In this document: one piece after another, positions 24,941 to 35,211 of the stretch
How the letters are laid out: the number at the start of each line of letters is the position of its first letter
Numbering within the stretch: the stretch's first letter is position 1
Assembly: GCF_032854445.1 (NCBI RefSeq)
Contig: NC_088295.1
Coordinates: forward strand, 18,897,385 to 18,961,384
DNA: 64,000 bases
Reading direction: 5' to 3'
Source of the DNA: Liolophura sinensis
Lineage: Eukaryota; Mollusca; Polyplacophora; Chitonida; Chitonidae
Made by a program: the position numbers and the translations under genes
Notes under the pieces: model-generated
Seen by the model: only the letters and a program-made list of their open reading frames with translations
The model's database searches: none
What the model was told of the DNA's origin: nothing

Positions 24941-27900
24941 TCCATCTCCCAACAGAGAAAAACGTGGTCCGTTGTCCCATGAATAGCTACAGAAAAGCAT
25001 GTGAATGATTGGGGATTTCATTAAAATAATAATAATAATAATAATAATATCATTATTTTCAGAGGGTAACAAACTCTTTCCTGAGGCCCTCTATTCACTC
25101 ACACAATCACTCGGCAGCCACAAGGGTTAAAAAAAAAAAACATTACGTGTCGTCATATATACGGATTCAAGGCTTTGCTATGTGTTTGGCACTTTCTGCT
25201 GAGGAGGCAGATTCCACGTATGCAGGCAGACTGTTCCACTGAACAGCCGCAGAGTATGACAAGCTTTTCCTAAACTGTTTTATTGTGGGGAAAACCGCTT
25301 TCACATGGTGTAATTGTTGAGTCATGTGACTGAAAAGTTGATAAGTACAACCTTAAACCTCAGGCACTCACTCACTCACTCACTCACTTAAATCAAGCCT
25401 GCGCTGGCCCCACTGCGGCATTTGGTTTGTAGTTCTTGAAGTATGATGGTCTTCCACTGAGACTTTCATCATATTACTTGAGTTTATTGATTTCATCAAT
25501 CAGAGAAATGAAGAAAATAATTCCTGTATATAAATATGTGATTTTTTTTTATTTAAGTTTCCTTATCTAAGTTTAAGGGACACTAATAGAATGCTATGCC
25601 CAAGAAACTGTCTTTCGCGTATTTATGTTGCTGCAGTCATGAAGAGTAGACTCCACTAGTGTGTCAGAGTGGCATTTAGGAACATTCACTGTTTTGGAAT
25701 TTTCCCGCAAAAAAATCCACCGATCGCGATGAGGGAAAAGAGAGGCGTGCTTTCAATACATCAGTTTTCTCCGTAACTTTTCTAACTTTGCTGCCCCATG
25801 AAGCGATACCCCACAGCTCGGCTACAGTCAGGGCATTTCTTTTACTCAGGAATGTCTTCGACAACCTTGAACCGTAGTTTGAACACTTCTGGACAACAGC
25901 TTTTAAAATAAGCCAGTCATATAAACTTGACATTAAGCTGATTGAAGAGGGTATACGACTGATTTTTGGCAAATAAATGATGGGCGCAAGTTCAGTAGAA
26001 TTTTTGCTATTATGTTAGAATAGCCCTGATTAATTACCTTTCAAGAAAATATCAGCTTTGCCTCTGCACGTGTTCGCGTTCAAAATCGGTTATTAAGTTC
26101 CTAACATGCATAGAAACATTACTGTAACACCTATTTCAAACTTCAGGATCATTTTAAAACTTTAAACGGTACATGTGGTAGTGTAATATTTACTAAAAGA
26201 CATTTTCAGTATATGTAATAAATGGAAAAAATATCGTTAGCAAATACAGCTTTTTTACCTGAATCCACGCCATGGAATCTTTAATAGCCTTTGTAAATAT
26301 TGTATTGAGTTATTCCCCTTTAACCATCCTGAAATCTTTGATGGTTGTGTCCTTATCGGATCAAATCGATATCGAGGAGGCAGACAAAGTTGTTTTTTTT
26401 ATCTTGAAAGTAGAAAGTAGTAATTGTTGTTTTTTCAACGAGCATAGACCAGGAACTGGTTTAAATGAACTCGATGAATCATTAATTCTAATGCAATGAA
26501 AATCTAAACCAACTTTTATGGCAAATTATGTGCCAACAAACCGACTTCATCAAGGCACTTCATGCTTAGCCTGTGTTTATGTGTTCGGATTTAGACTCTC
26601 AGAAGGTGATCGTAATGTCACATCTCGGAGATTGCTACTCGTCTTAGGACTAACATTTACAATAAAAACGCCACAAAATAAGCTCATTGAGCTTGAAACC
26701 GTTTGCTGGGTATATGTTCCCCAAAAACAACGATAGATTTTTTCGGGACAAGACAGTTTGATAAGATTTAACGACGGCTGTAAGCCGGGTACATCAAGGT
26801 CAAATGTTATTCGTCAAAGTGGAAATATCAACGTTCCTTGAAGCTAACTCCAAGGACTGCTGGACGTGCTGAATTACTCTGAAATTGACTTGTGTTTTTT
26901 AAGGGGTAGTGATTAGTAGGGTGTGTTCATCAGGTAAAGCTAAAATGGTGGTTCTAAAACCGGAATCCGGCAATAAATGGCAGCGCTTGTGCAGTTTGGC
27001 GTGACCTTCGTTTATGTGGTCAAATGTGGCGCTTCCTTTAATACGGGCTCAGAGAAGATCGATTCTACAGACCCACACCGTCTTGTCTAACTCCCTCATT
27101 AGGCGGATTAGGTGGGTAAATGTGGACATCTAAGTGACACTAAAGTCGGCCAAATGTTACCCTGACTTCATCAGAGCCTCCAGTCGACACAGCCCTTCTC
27201 CTTAATTTGCAGGATGTGATTGTATCCTTGGTTGGATTCTTGGATTGATTAATACCTTCTATATCCAGACATCAAGGATTCCCTAAACTGCTTGATGGCC
27301 AAAGATGCAAACCAGCTTAGGTCCTCTGGTTCACGCCGTTCATCATAAAAGTTGGTTGATGAGGAGTCTACCGCTGTCGGAGTTCCCGCGTTTGGAACAC
27401 AATCGGTACCGGTGATGTGAACATGTATACTGTTCTATAGAAGGCATCCCAAGGGCAGGGTCAGCGGCAGAGCTCTACACAGTGACTAACTCACACCACT
27501 TACTTCACTGACGTCAGCTTATACTGACCAGATTCGGTGCTTGATTGCGTTCGGGTAACAATCATTTTGTGCTTTTCAAACTCGGCCTATATGATTTAAT
27601 TTACTCCACTACGTGAGTGCTATTAAATTCTGCTGAAGCTCTTTCAAATGAATGCGAAAGGATTCACAAGTTAGGGTCTAAATTGGCAATTTTTCACTGT
27701 TGCATTTACAAACGTGTACATGGCTATATGTATTTCCTCACCCAAATGTCCTTGTACAAGCAGCAAATTCTCCGCGCTCGGATAAGTAATATTGTATTGC
27801 TCAGAGCACCGTTGTATTTTGGTTAGGAAAAATACCTAGACTGGAGCATCAGTTGCATTCAAGCATATCTCATGAACAAACCGACTTTAGTTCGATAATA

Positions 27901-29370
27901 TATATATTGGGTCATTTACCCCATGTAGACATATACCCACTGGGTGATACTGATATATGCTCAAATATGGCTTCTTTTAACCACAGTGAAAAAAATTGCA
28001 AGTATTAATGTAGGCGTATAATGGAATAAATATTGGGAGCTCGGAGACTTTGTATACCTGTGTTAAGTGCATAGCACGAATGTTAAGCTGAATTGTTTGA
28101 TTAGGTAAAACACAATCTGTGCTGACAATCTTTTGTGTCTCGGTGTTACCGGTATACAGTTAGGGATTACCGGTAACTCTTTACTTCTCTGTCTTCCTTG
28201 GTTGTAAATGAATTTGTTTTAAGTCAGGATCATTATCAACTAGTATCCGTGTCACTGGAGATATCCACGCTCTCGTGCACAAAACACACCGGCTCTCTCG
28301 TGCTCAGGAACTCTGCTCTCGTCCAGAGCCTGTTAACCGCACCCTAATGAGATGACGTTGACATGGTGTTCAGTTGAAGCCCAATCCATCAAGCCATCAA
28401 TCGATCAATCAGTCAGTGGTCATACTTGTCGGATCCACTCTGTATTGGATAGCCCTTGATCTCAAAATGGCATTTATCTTCACTGGTCTAGCTTGTCTCA
28501 CAGCTTGGACATGGATCGATTTAACCGCCGCTGTATATGTGTTTTTTTTTTCTAACTTGCTTGTTCCAGAAAAAAAAAATGTTTCCCAATTACTGTCCCG
28601 AGATCGATGGTTCTCTTCCGAACTCGGGAACCTTTCTCGAACTGATCACCGGGTATTTGAAAGCTAAAAAAAGCCACTAATTATCACGGAACCTACGTAT
28701 GTATCATTTTCATCCAATTGTGCCCTGTGTAATTTTATAGATTTTCTCATATTGAAGACCATATTACACAAATAGCGGAATACATTATACAAGGGGCATG
28801 TATATAACCTTGTTTCTTTCAGCCTGAACATAAAGCTGGTCGACATAAGAAATCTATTGAACTTCTTGTTCGTTTCCGGAATCTGTGAGTTTGCCTTTAC
28901 ATTCAGGCCACAGGACTGAGAAGGAAGACTGTGGTTTGAGACGCTTCCAAGGCGATAAGAACGTTACAGGGGGTTGTGTCTAGCAGCTACTGAACAGGAC
29001 TGATCACTAATTCATTATCACACAATTAGTCTGAGGAGAAGCAATAGCCTGCTGGGCGGAGTTCTTTACCTCTTGATATCTGCTTGACATGATGAATAAT
29101 TAAACACAAGAAGGCAGAACGTTTAACGGATGGTAAAAATACCCAGTATGGTTTGCACAGAAGGAGCTGGTTATAGAAGAGGGAAGGAAGAACAGCTGCA
29201 ATGTGACACAGCCCTGCCCCCGGCTTACTTCCTCTTACCGTCTCCTGTCATCTTCCGTCCCACGCAACGTCTGTGTGCTTCTTCAACAGACCAAACTATG
29301 TAACCACATTCTGGCCGTAAGGAAGAAATACAGTACCGGTATAATTGTATACCCATACCATCCCAAGCAA
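24941..29370. other. Intergenic, no gene recognised
   Basis: It holds an AAT trinucleotide tract (25024-25049) and a CACT tetranucleotide tract (about 25363-25388). Open frames of 60-98 codons (for example 25676-25972 -, 26272-26499 + and 26518-26736 +) show no family resemblance and no splice partners I could defend. A GC-richer, TGACCTT- and ATTAGG-bearing block near 26960-27220 looks more like regulatory DNA than an exon, which is only an impression. Confidence 0.5.
25024..25049. repeat. AAT trinucleotide microsatellite
   Basis: About eight uninterrupted AAT units, seen directly. Confidence 0.95.
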
Positions 29371-29775
29371 TGGTTGGCATAATACCTTATCTCACTGGCA
29401 TAATAACTAATTCGACTGGCATAATACCTTATTTGACTGACATATGATACCTAATACTGTTAGAATAATTTATTATCTGGCTGGATTCCTCTTCGGCCGT
29501 TCGTGGGAAGGTCTGACAGCAACCTTCGGATGGTCGTGGGTTTCCCCCGGGCTCTGCCCGGTTTTCACCCACCATAATGCTGGCCGCCGTCGTATAAGTG
29601 AAATATTCTTGAGTGCGGCGTAAAACACCAATCAAATAAATAAATAAATAAATATCTGGCTCGAAAAATCCCTGATACGGTTGGCATAATGCCTTATTTG
29701 ACTGGCATAATACCTAATAAGGTTAGCACTACCTTATCTGACATGGATACTAACCGATACGATTGGCATAAGGGC
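29370..29775 (+). repeat. Degenerate ~20-bp tandem repeat, split by a SINE
   Basis: Units of the type TGGCATAATACCTTATTTGAC occur about four times at 29375-29460 and resume at about 29680-29770. The intervening 170 bp is the SINE at 29483-29652, so the array predates that insertion. Confidence 0.75.
29474..29661 (+). mobile_element. SINE copy with 9-bp target-site duplication
   Basis: Element 29483-29652, flanked by TATCTGGCT at 29474-29482 and again at 29653-29661. It carries GTGGGAAGGTCTGACAGCAA, GTGGGTTTCCCCCGGGCTCT, the CATAATGCTGGCCGCCGTCG 3' domain and an AAATA tail. The tail at the + end plus the direct duplication show target-primed retrotransposition of a 5'-truncated copy (no tRNA head). 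This is the least diverged copy in the window and the best anchor for the family's 3' end. Confidence 0.88.
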
Positions 29776-29779
29776 TTCA

Positions 29780-30545
29780 TACTTGGGATGACGCGGATAT
29801 ATTACAACTATGGGTCTGGGTTGGTAAAGGTTGGCATGGTATGGGTGTATCAGATCTGTACAAGTCTGGGTGGGCAAGGCTTGGGGTGGCATGGATATAT
29901 CAGGTTCGAATATGTCTGGGTGGGCAAAGCTTCGAATGGCATTGATATATCAGAACTGTATGGGCAGCGATTGGGATGGCATTGATATATCACAGCTTTA
30001 TGGGTCTGGGTTTGCAAATCTTGGGATGGCATTGATATATCACATCATATATGTGGGTGATCAAAGATTGGGATGGCATTGTTATATCAGATCTGTTTGC
30101 GTGGGCAACGATTGGGATGGCATTGATATATCACAGCCGTATGGGTCTGGATGGGCAAAGCTTGGGATGGCATTGATATATCACATCATATATGTGGGTG
30201 ATCAAAGATTGGGATGGCATTGTTATATCAGATCTGTTTGCGTGGGCAACGATTGGGATGGCTTTGATATATCACAGCTGTATGGGTCTGGATGGGCAAA
30301 GCTTGGGATGGCGTGGATATATCAGGGCTGTATGGATCTGGGTTGGCAAAACTTGGGATGGCATTGATATATCACATCATATATGTAGATGATCAAAGAT
30401 TGGGATGGCATTGTTATATCAGATCTGTCTGGGTGGGCAAAGACTGAGATGGTATTGATATATCAGAGCTTTAAGGGGTTAAGTGAACCAAGCTTGAGAT
30501 GGTATGAATTTATCAGAGCTGGATTGCTCTCGGTGGAAAAAACTG
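29780..30545 (+). repeat. 50-bp minisatellite, about 15 copies, with higher-order structure
   Basis: The unit contains CTTGGGATGGCATTGATATA then TCACAG then TATGGGTCTGG then GTGGGCAAAG, 50 bp in all. Variant units (one with ATCATATATGTGGGTGATCA, one with CAGATCTGTTTGCGTGGGC) recur in order roughly every 150 bp between 30020 and 30430. Since 50 is not a multiple of three, the long open frame here (DWDGIDISQ-type repeats) is a by-product of the array; I do not call it a gene. Confidence 0.93.
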
Positions 30546-30959
30546 ACAACACCTGGTCGTCTCTGATGCCATGCTATCAAGGGGAAAGTGAGCATTTCTG
30601 AACTACCTTCTGTTTCTATATCTGATAGTTGTAGTGAGAGCAGGCATTCCGCAGAATCTGCAGGAATCTCGTATGAAATGAATACAGTCATCATTCCGGA
30701 CAATGAGCTTAACGAATTTGCATTGATAACTGACACTCTAGAACAGTTTGAGTCATTTCAGATATAATTGCAGTGTGCACACGCGTACCTGAGGTGGACA
30801 TGCTTCAATTCTGTTTGAATAGTTTTCATTACACAAGGCCACCTTCTGTGTATTTCCTGTTCATTTGTATTACCCTCTGATTTCTCGTTTTACATGCCTG
30901 TCAATGCCACACGTAAATTTACTCAGGGGACACATGTAATGAAGTAGTATTTGAATCAC

Positions 30960-31430
30960 TTGCAACTTTCTCATCGACATCCTCCGTCAATATTTTCCTC
31001 ATCGATGTCCTTCATCAGTATTCTCCTCACCGATGGCCTCCGATCCAGTTTCCTCATCGTCGATATTTTCCTCATCAACATCCTCCTCTCCAGTGTCCTC
31101 CTCGTCGATTTTCTCCTCATTGACATCCTCCTCCTCCGGTGTACTTCGACATCAATATTCTCCTTTCCGTTGTCCCCTCATGCCCCTCACCTAAATCCAG
31201 TATTCTGCTCATCCATATCATTCTAATCGATATCCTCTTCATTGTCGTCTTCTCCAGTATGCTCCTTGTCGGTATCTTCTTCTCCAGCATCCTCCTCATC
31301 GATATCATGTTCTCCAGTATTCTCCTCATCAATGTCCACTTCTCCTGTATACTCGTTGCCTGCATCCCCTTTATCGATATCCTCCTCATCAAAGTCCTGC
31401 TCTTCGGTAACTTCCTCATTGTCTGATCAG
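30960..31430 (-). repeat. Decayed acidic coding-type repeat, 27-bp (9-codon) units
   Basis: Read on the - strand, 31423-31223 is open for 66 codons of Asp/Glu-rich repeats of the type DIDEEDTGE (for example GEHDIDEEDAGEEDTDKEH), ending at TAG (31223-31225). After the stop, the same repeat resumes in register shifts and another acidic block (EEEDVNEEKIDEEDTGEEDV) runs to a TGA at 30999-31001. There is no ATG in frame; TGA lies just upstream (31427-31429), next to a CAG that could be an acceptor. Reads as a broken remnant of an acidic-repeat gene or a coding-like minisatellite. The hydrophobic + strand frames here are shadows. Confidence 0.6.
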
Positions 31431-31664
31431 CCTTTACTCTAAACTTTTCATGTTTTATGTTTATCAACTGTGTAACTAAGCCTGTTGTTCTTGACTTACG
31501 TTAATTAACATCTTCAACACGTGAAAGTTTTATTACGTTTACATGTATGTTTTACACTTTTAAATGTAATTAGTGTTGAACTCTTCAGTTGCTTGTTACA
31601 TGTCCTGAAAGTGGCTCCTGTGGGCATGTGCGAAAATAAATGAAATCAATCAATATCCTCTTCA

Positions 31665-32310
31665 CTGGCCACTTCCTCATCGATATCCTCCTGGTATACT
31701 CCTCATCCATATCCTCCTGATATACCCCTCATCCATATCCTCCTGGTATACTCCTCATCCATATCCTCCTGGTATACTCCTCATCCATATTCTCCTTGTA
31801 TACTCCTCATCCATATCCTCCTGGTATACTCCTCATCCATATCCTCCTGATATACTCCTCATCCATATCCTATTGGTATACTCCTCATCCATATCCTCCT
31901 GATATACTCCTCATCCATATCCTCCTGGTATACTCCTCATCCATATCCTCCTGGTATACTCCTCATCCATATCCTCCTGGTATACCCCTCATCCATATCC
32001 TCCTGGTATACTCCTCATCCATATCCTCCTGATATACTCCTCATCGATATCTTCCTGGTATACTCCTCATCCATATCCTCCTGATATACTCCTCATCCAT
32101 ATCCTCCTGGTATACTCTTCATCCATATCCTCCTGATATACTCCTCATCCATATTCTCCTGGTATACTCTTCATCCATATCCTCCTGGTATACTCCTCAT
32201 CCATATCCTCCTGGTATACTCCTCATCCATATCCTCCTGGTTTACTCCTCATCCATATCCTCCTGGTATACTCTTCATCCATATTCTCCTGGTATACTCC
32301 CCATCCATAT
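31665..32310. repeat. 26-bp satellite array, about 24 copies
   Basis: The unit is CCTCCTGGTATACTCCTCAT followed by CCATAT, 26 bp, nearly identical across the array, with GATATACTCC variants. On the - strand the unit is GATATGGATGAGGAGTATAC then CAGGAG, one base short of the 27-bp acidic repeat next door. No + strand stop codon occurs in any frame of the unit, so long frames appear that I do not call as genes. Confidence 0.95.
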
Positions 32311-32346
32311 GAAGAGCTTAAGTTCAAAAGCCGATAAACGCCATTT
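32311..32346 (+). repeat. Left terminal inverted repeat of the transposon
   Basis: Pairs with 35172-35207 in inverted orientation. Mismatches fall mainly at positions 7, 12, 20, 22 and 27, and there is a one-base length difference before the final CCA. Confidence 0.82.
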
Positions 32347-32420
32347 TCGCGAAAATCGAGCAACCTATAAAAATCAACACTACATAGTAACCGCTTCAGA
32401 CCAAGCTATCTATTTTTGCG

Positions 32421-32523
32421 GCAAAAAACGATATATGCCATGCTAATCAGACTGATAGGTTCGGGTTTAGTTCAAAAGCCGATATCCGCCATTCCACTTT
32501 CACAACAAAATCCGATATATCCA
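32421..32523 (+). promoter_or_regulatory. Left subterminal iterated motifs (candidate transposase-binding sites)
   Basis: Three further copies of the core found in the inverted repeat, consensus CAAAARCCGATATAYGCCA: 32421-32440 (CAAAAAACGATATATGCCA), 32471-32491 (CAAAAGCCGATATCCGCCA) and 32504-32523 (CAAAATCCGATATATCCA). A fourth copy lies inside the inverted repeat at 32323-32343. Confidence 0.6.
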
Positions 32524-32592
32524 GATTAACCAATCAGTGACCGCCTTTCGTCGATTTGCGGGAAGGCCGGTTATCCACTTCCGGTGGAGTGA

Positions 32593-34653
32593 ATGCTGTC
32601 TGCTTGTTTTGACAACACATCGATATTTTGCGCAAATATGAATGATTTTGACAGCCTTGACGAACGGGTAGTAACGTCACCAGTTGGAAGAAAGCGTCGA
32701 GTGAGGAAGGACGGTACCAAAAGGGCTGAAAATAAGCGTAAGCTCTATGGTGGCGATGGACATGTTCCTCACGTTTCTTGTGACCATAACGAAAACTGGT
32801 GTCTCGGTGGAACCCTACAGCCTGGTGAGGTAGTTTTCTGTGCAGATAGATTCTATAGCACAACTGTCAAGACCAAACAGGATGCAATTTTGCTTTCCTA
32901 CATGAACATCAACAAGGCAAAAAGGTCCCGAGTGAAAGACGACCGCCGTAAAAGACAACGGACCACTTCAGTCAAATATTTCATTGTGAATGAAGCCCAG
33001 GAAAAAAAACCTGTTTGCAAGGAGACGTTCATGAGTATCTTTGGTAAGTGAAATTAATTGCTTCCAGGTATTTTGTCATAGTGTGGCATAGGTTTTTCAC
33101 GAAATCTAAATATCAGGCTATTTTGGCTCCTCTGTATTTGAATGGCGTTTTAACTGTATGAATAAGGAGAGTTTGAATTAACGGACAAGGGCCACAAACT
33201 AACCCGATGTTGTTTGGGTGTGGATGGCTAGTTACGGAACAGCTGAAAGATTATCGATTAAAACTGATTTTGCTTAAATCTGGTTTTCCATTCATGACTC
33301 TTTTCAGGTGTACGCAAAGACCGGTTGAGCAACATTTCTCAGTACTGGTTAGAGAAAGGAACGCCCATGCCAGAACTCCGCGGTGGAAAACGTGTCAATG
33401 AAGAACGAGAACAACAAAAGCAGCTGATAAAGAACCACATTACATCATTTACATGCCGGGCAAGCCACTATGCTAGACGAGGCGCTCCTGGAAGAAAGTA
33501 TCTCCCCAGTGATCTCAGCATTTCAAAAATGCACAAACTGTTCCTTGAACAAAATCATGCTCAGGTTACTTTTTCACTGTATTACAGTATCTTTTGCTAC
33601 GATTTCAACCTCGGATTTGGAACACCTGTGAAAGATGTGTGCGCCACATGTACTAAGTTCAAGATGAAATTAAAGGATCCTGACTTAACTGACCAAGAAA
33701 AACAGAGGGAAGCCACTATGTTCATGTTGCACCGTCGGCGAGGCAGGCGTTTCTACGACATTCTCAATGAAGTAGCTGAAGACATCACGATCTGTTTTGA
33801 TGTTATGGAGAATTTGGTACTTCCTAAGACACCAGTCGGCCAAGCATACTACTCCAGGCAGTTATATCTGTATGTGTTTGGAGTGGTCAGACATCATGGC
33901 AGCAAGCAGAGGCAATCTACGGATGACATTGACCTCTTTGTATGGAGAGAGGACCAGAACAGGAAAGATTCCAACATGATTTCCTCAGCTCTCAGACATT
34001 ATTTTACAACCGTCATCAACAGAGACCTTGATGAGTGTACACTCTTGCGCCTCTTCAGTGATTCTTGCTATGGACAAAACAAGAATATAAATTTACTGTC
34101 AATGCTCTTTGCTTTAAGAAAACAACAGCAGCCCCAAATGAACATTGAATACTATTTCCCCATTCGAGGCCACAGCTTTCTACCCGCTGACCGCGTGTTT
34201 GGTCGCATTGAACAAAAACTTCGGAAAATTGACACAATCTCTCTCCCTGGCGAGTATATCAGTGAGTTGAGAAACCATGGTCGTGTCCATGTTTATGGCG
34301 AAGACTGGGCTGCTGTTGATTTCAAAAGTGAAGTCAAGAAATATGTGAAGCAAACGCGTTCTTTCAAACTTAGTGAGGCCAGATCTGTTCTTATCTCTGG
34401 CGAACAGCTCGGATTTCGCACCAACTACGCTGGAGAATATTGCTACCACTCACTCCTGAAAAAAGGGAAGAAATGGACAAGCTTCAATCCTCTGGATTTA
34501 CCTATGGTTAACTGTGTCAACACCAACAAGAAAACGGATGTTCTTTCTTTGTTGGAGGAAATGGGTGCTCACAGGAACGTGAAGGACTTCTATGAAGGTT
34601 TGTTACAAGATGATGGCGTGCAACTTGCCGCAGGAAACAGTGACAGTGAATAA
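32593..34653 (+). CDS. Transposase-like protein (DUF7869-like, DDE-type pattern), two exons
   Basis: Exons 32593-33043 and 33308-34653, GT-AG intron, phase kept; 598 residues with no disruption. An alternative start is the ATG at 32638 (15 codons in). Seen: a basic stretch GRKRRVRKDGTKRAENKRK (residues 32-50, likely nuclear localisation); SIFGVRKDRLSNISQYW across the splice; a CATC pair (Cys 262 and 265) with a downstream His, zinc-knuckle-like; then acidic positions in an RNase-H-like order: CFDVMENLVLP (Asp315), LFSDSCYGQNKN (Asp402) and RGHSFLPADRVFGRIE (Asp445, Glu452). The order FD-x-LP, SDxCxGQNKN and GHSxxxxDRxFGxIE is what I know from the eukaryotic DUF7869 family, here recognised from memory. 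Its position between inverted repeats supports a cut-and-paste transposase over a host gene. Domestication is not indicated. Confidence 0.82.
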
Positions 34654-34859
34654 ACAGTGTGCTTCTATTACTGGTCTGATATTCAGCTTTGACCCCTGAG
34701 AACCTGTCAAGGTGCTTGGAATCATCGGTATCAGTAGCAAAGAACAAAGTCGTTCACCACAATGTTCCTTTCTGTTAAAATTATGGTTGTCACACGCAAA
34801 ATGTCTCGTTCATTGAAACTTCTGATTTAATGTTATGTTATGGTAACATTATGGAACAA

Positions 34860-34865
34860 AATAAA
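34860..34865 (+). terminator. Polyadenylation signal of the transposase gene
   Basis: AATAAA about 210 bp after the stop codon and inside the element; GT-rich context downstream is weak. Confidence 0.5.
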
Positions 34866-34980
34866 GTAAAGAGGAACAAAACAACAATGTCTTACATCAA
34901 AGATCGCTATAATTTGCGAGAAGAAATCATTTCATTTTACGAAAATACAGTGCAGGATTTGTCTGCTTTTGCGCCAAAAG

Positions 34981-35001
34981 TGGCGTATATCTGTTTTTGT
35001 G
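34981..35001 (-). promoter_or_regulatory. Right subterminal motif copy
   Basis: Read on the - strand it gives CACAAAAACAGATATACGCC, then A, matching the left-side consensus in inverted orientation. It lies about 205 bp inside the right end, similar in depth to the left-side copies (110-213 bp). Confidence 0.55.
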
Positions 35002-35171
35002 CCTAAAGTTAATTTTATTGATTCTAATTATCTGCTCCATTAAATGAAACATTTTAAATTACAATACCAGTTTGTTTGAATTTTGTCTAATTATTAGATA
35101 ATGTAAAGTTCATTGGGTTATTTGAAAAAGAGTTCATCAGAGAAAAAAACTTGATTTTACTCAAAACAAAA

Positions 35172-35207
35172 GAAATGGATATATCTGTTTTTGAATTTAA
35201 TCTCTTC
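35172..35207 (-). repeat. Right terminal inverted repeat of the transposon
   Basis: Inverted partner of 32311-32346. It includes the motif core at 35176-35195 (TGGATATATCTGTTTTTGAA on the + strand). Confidence 0.82.
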
Positions 35208-35211
35208 ATAT

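Larger units (their letters stand above)
32307..35211 (+). mobile_element. Complete DNA transposon with inverted repeats, target duplication and transposase gene
   Basis: Element 32311-35207 (2897 bp). The left end begins GAAGAGCTTAAGTTCAAAAG; the right end, read on the - strand, begins GAAGAGATTAAATTCAAAAA; similarity continues for about 36 bp at roughly 80%. ATAT directly flanks both ends (32307-32310 and 35208-35211). Because the flanks are TA-rich, a TA duplication with a one-base-longer element is equally compatible. The insertion lies in a unit of the 26-bp satellite: the left flank ends CATCCATAT and the right flank resumes ATATCCTCCTCATC. It contains one intact two-exon gene and iterated subterminal motifs at both ends. 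Confidence 0.85.

Noticed and set aside
29689-30601. Long + strand open frames with Trp/Gly/Ile-rich repeats (DWDGIDIS type)
   Set aside because: The 50-bp unit is not a multiple of three and the frames exist only because the unit lacks stops; no start context, splice sites or family similarity.
31117-31467. 116-codon Arg/Met-rich - strand frame
   Set aside because: It is out of register with the acidic frame that shows the periodic 9-codon pattern; its repeats are the shifted reading of the same tract.
31796-32032. Open frame of Tyr/Pro/Ser-rich repeats
   Set aside because: By-product of the 26-bp satellite, which has no + strand stop in any frame.
32593-33051. Treating the first transposon frame as a separate gene
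   Set aside because: It ends at a good donor (33044), and the next frame begins after a good acceptor (33307) in matching phase, so the two are exons of one gene.
34055-34747. - strand open frames inside the transposase gene
   Set aside because: Antisense shadows of exon 2 with no family similarity.
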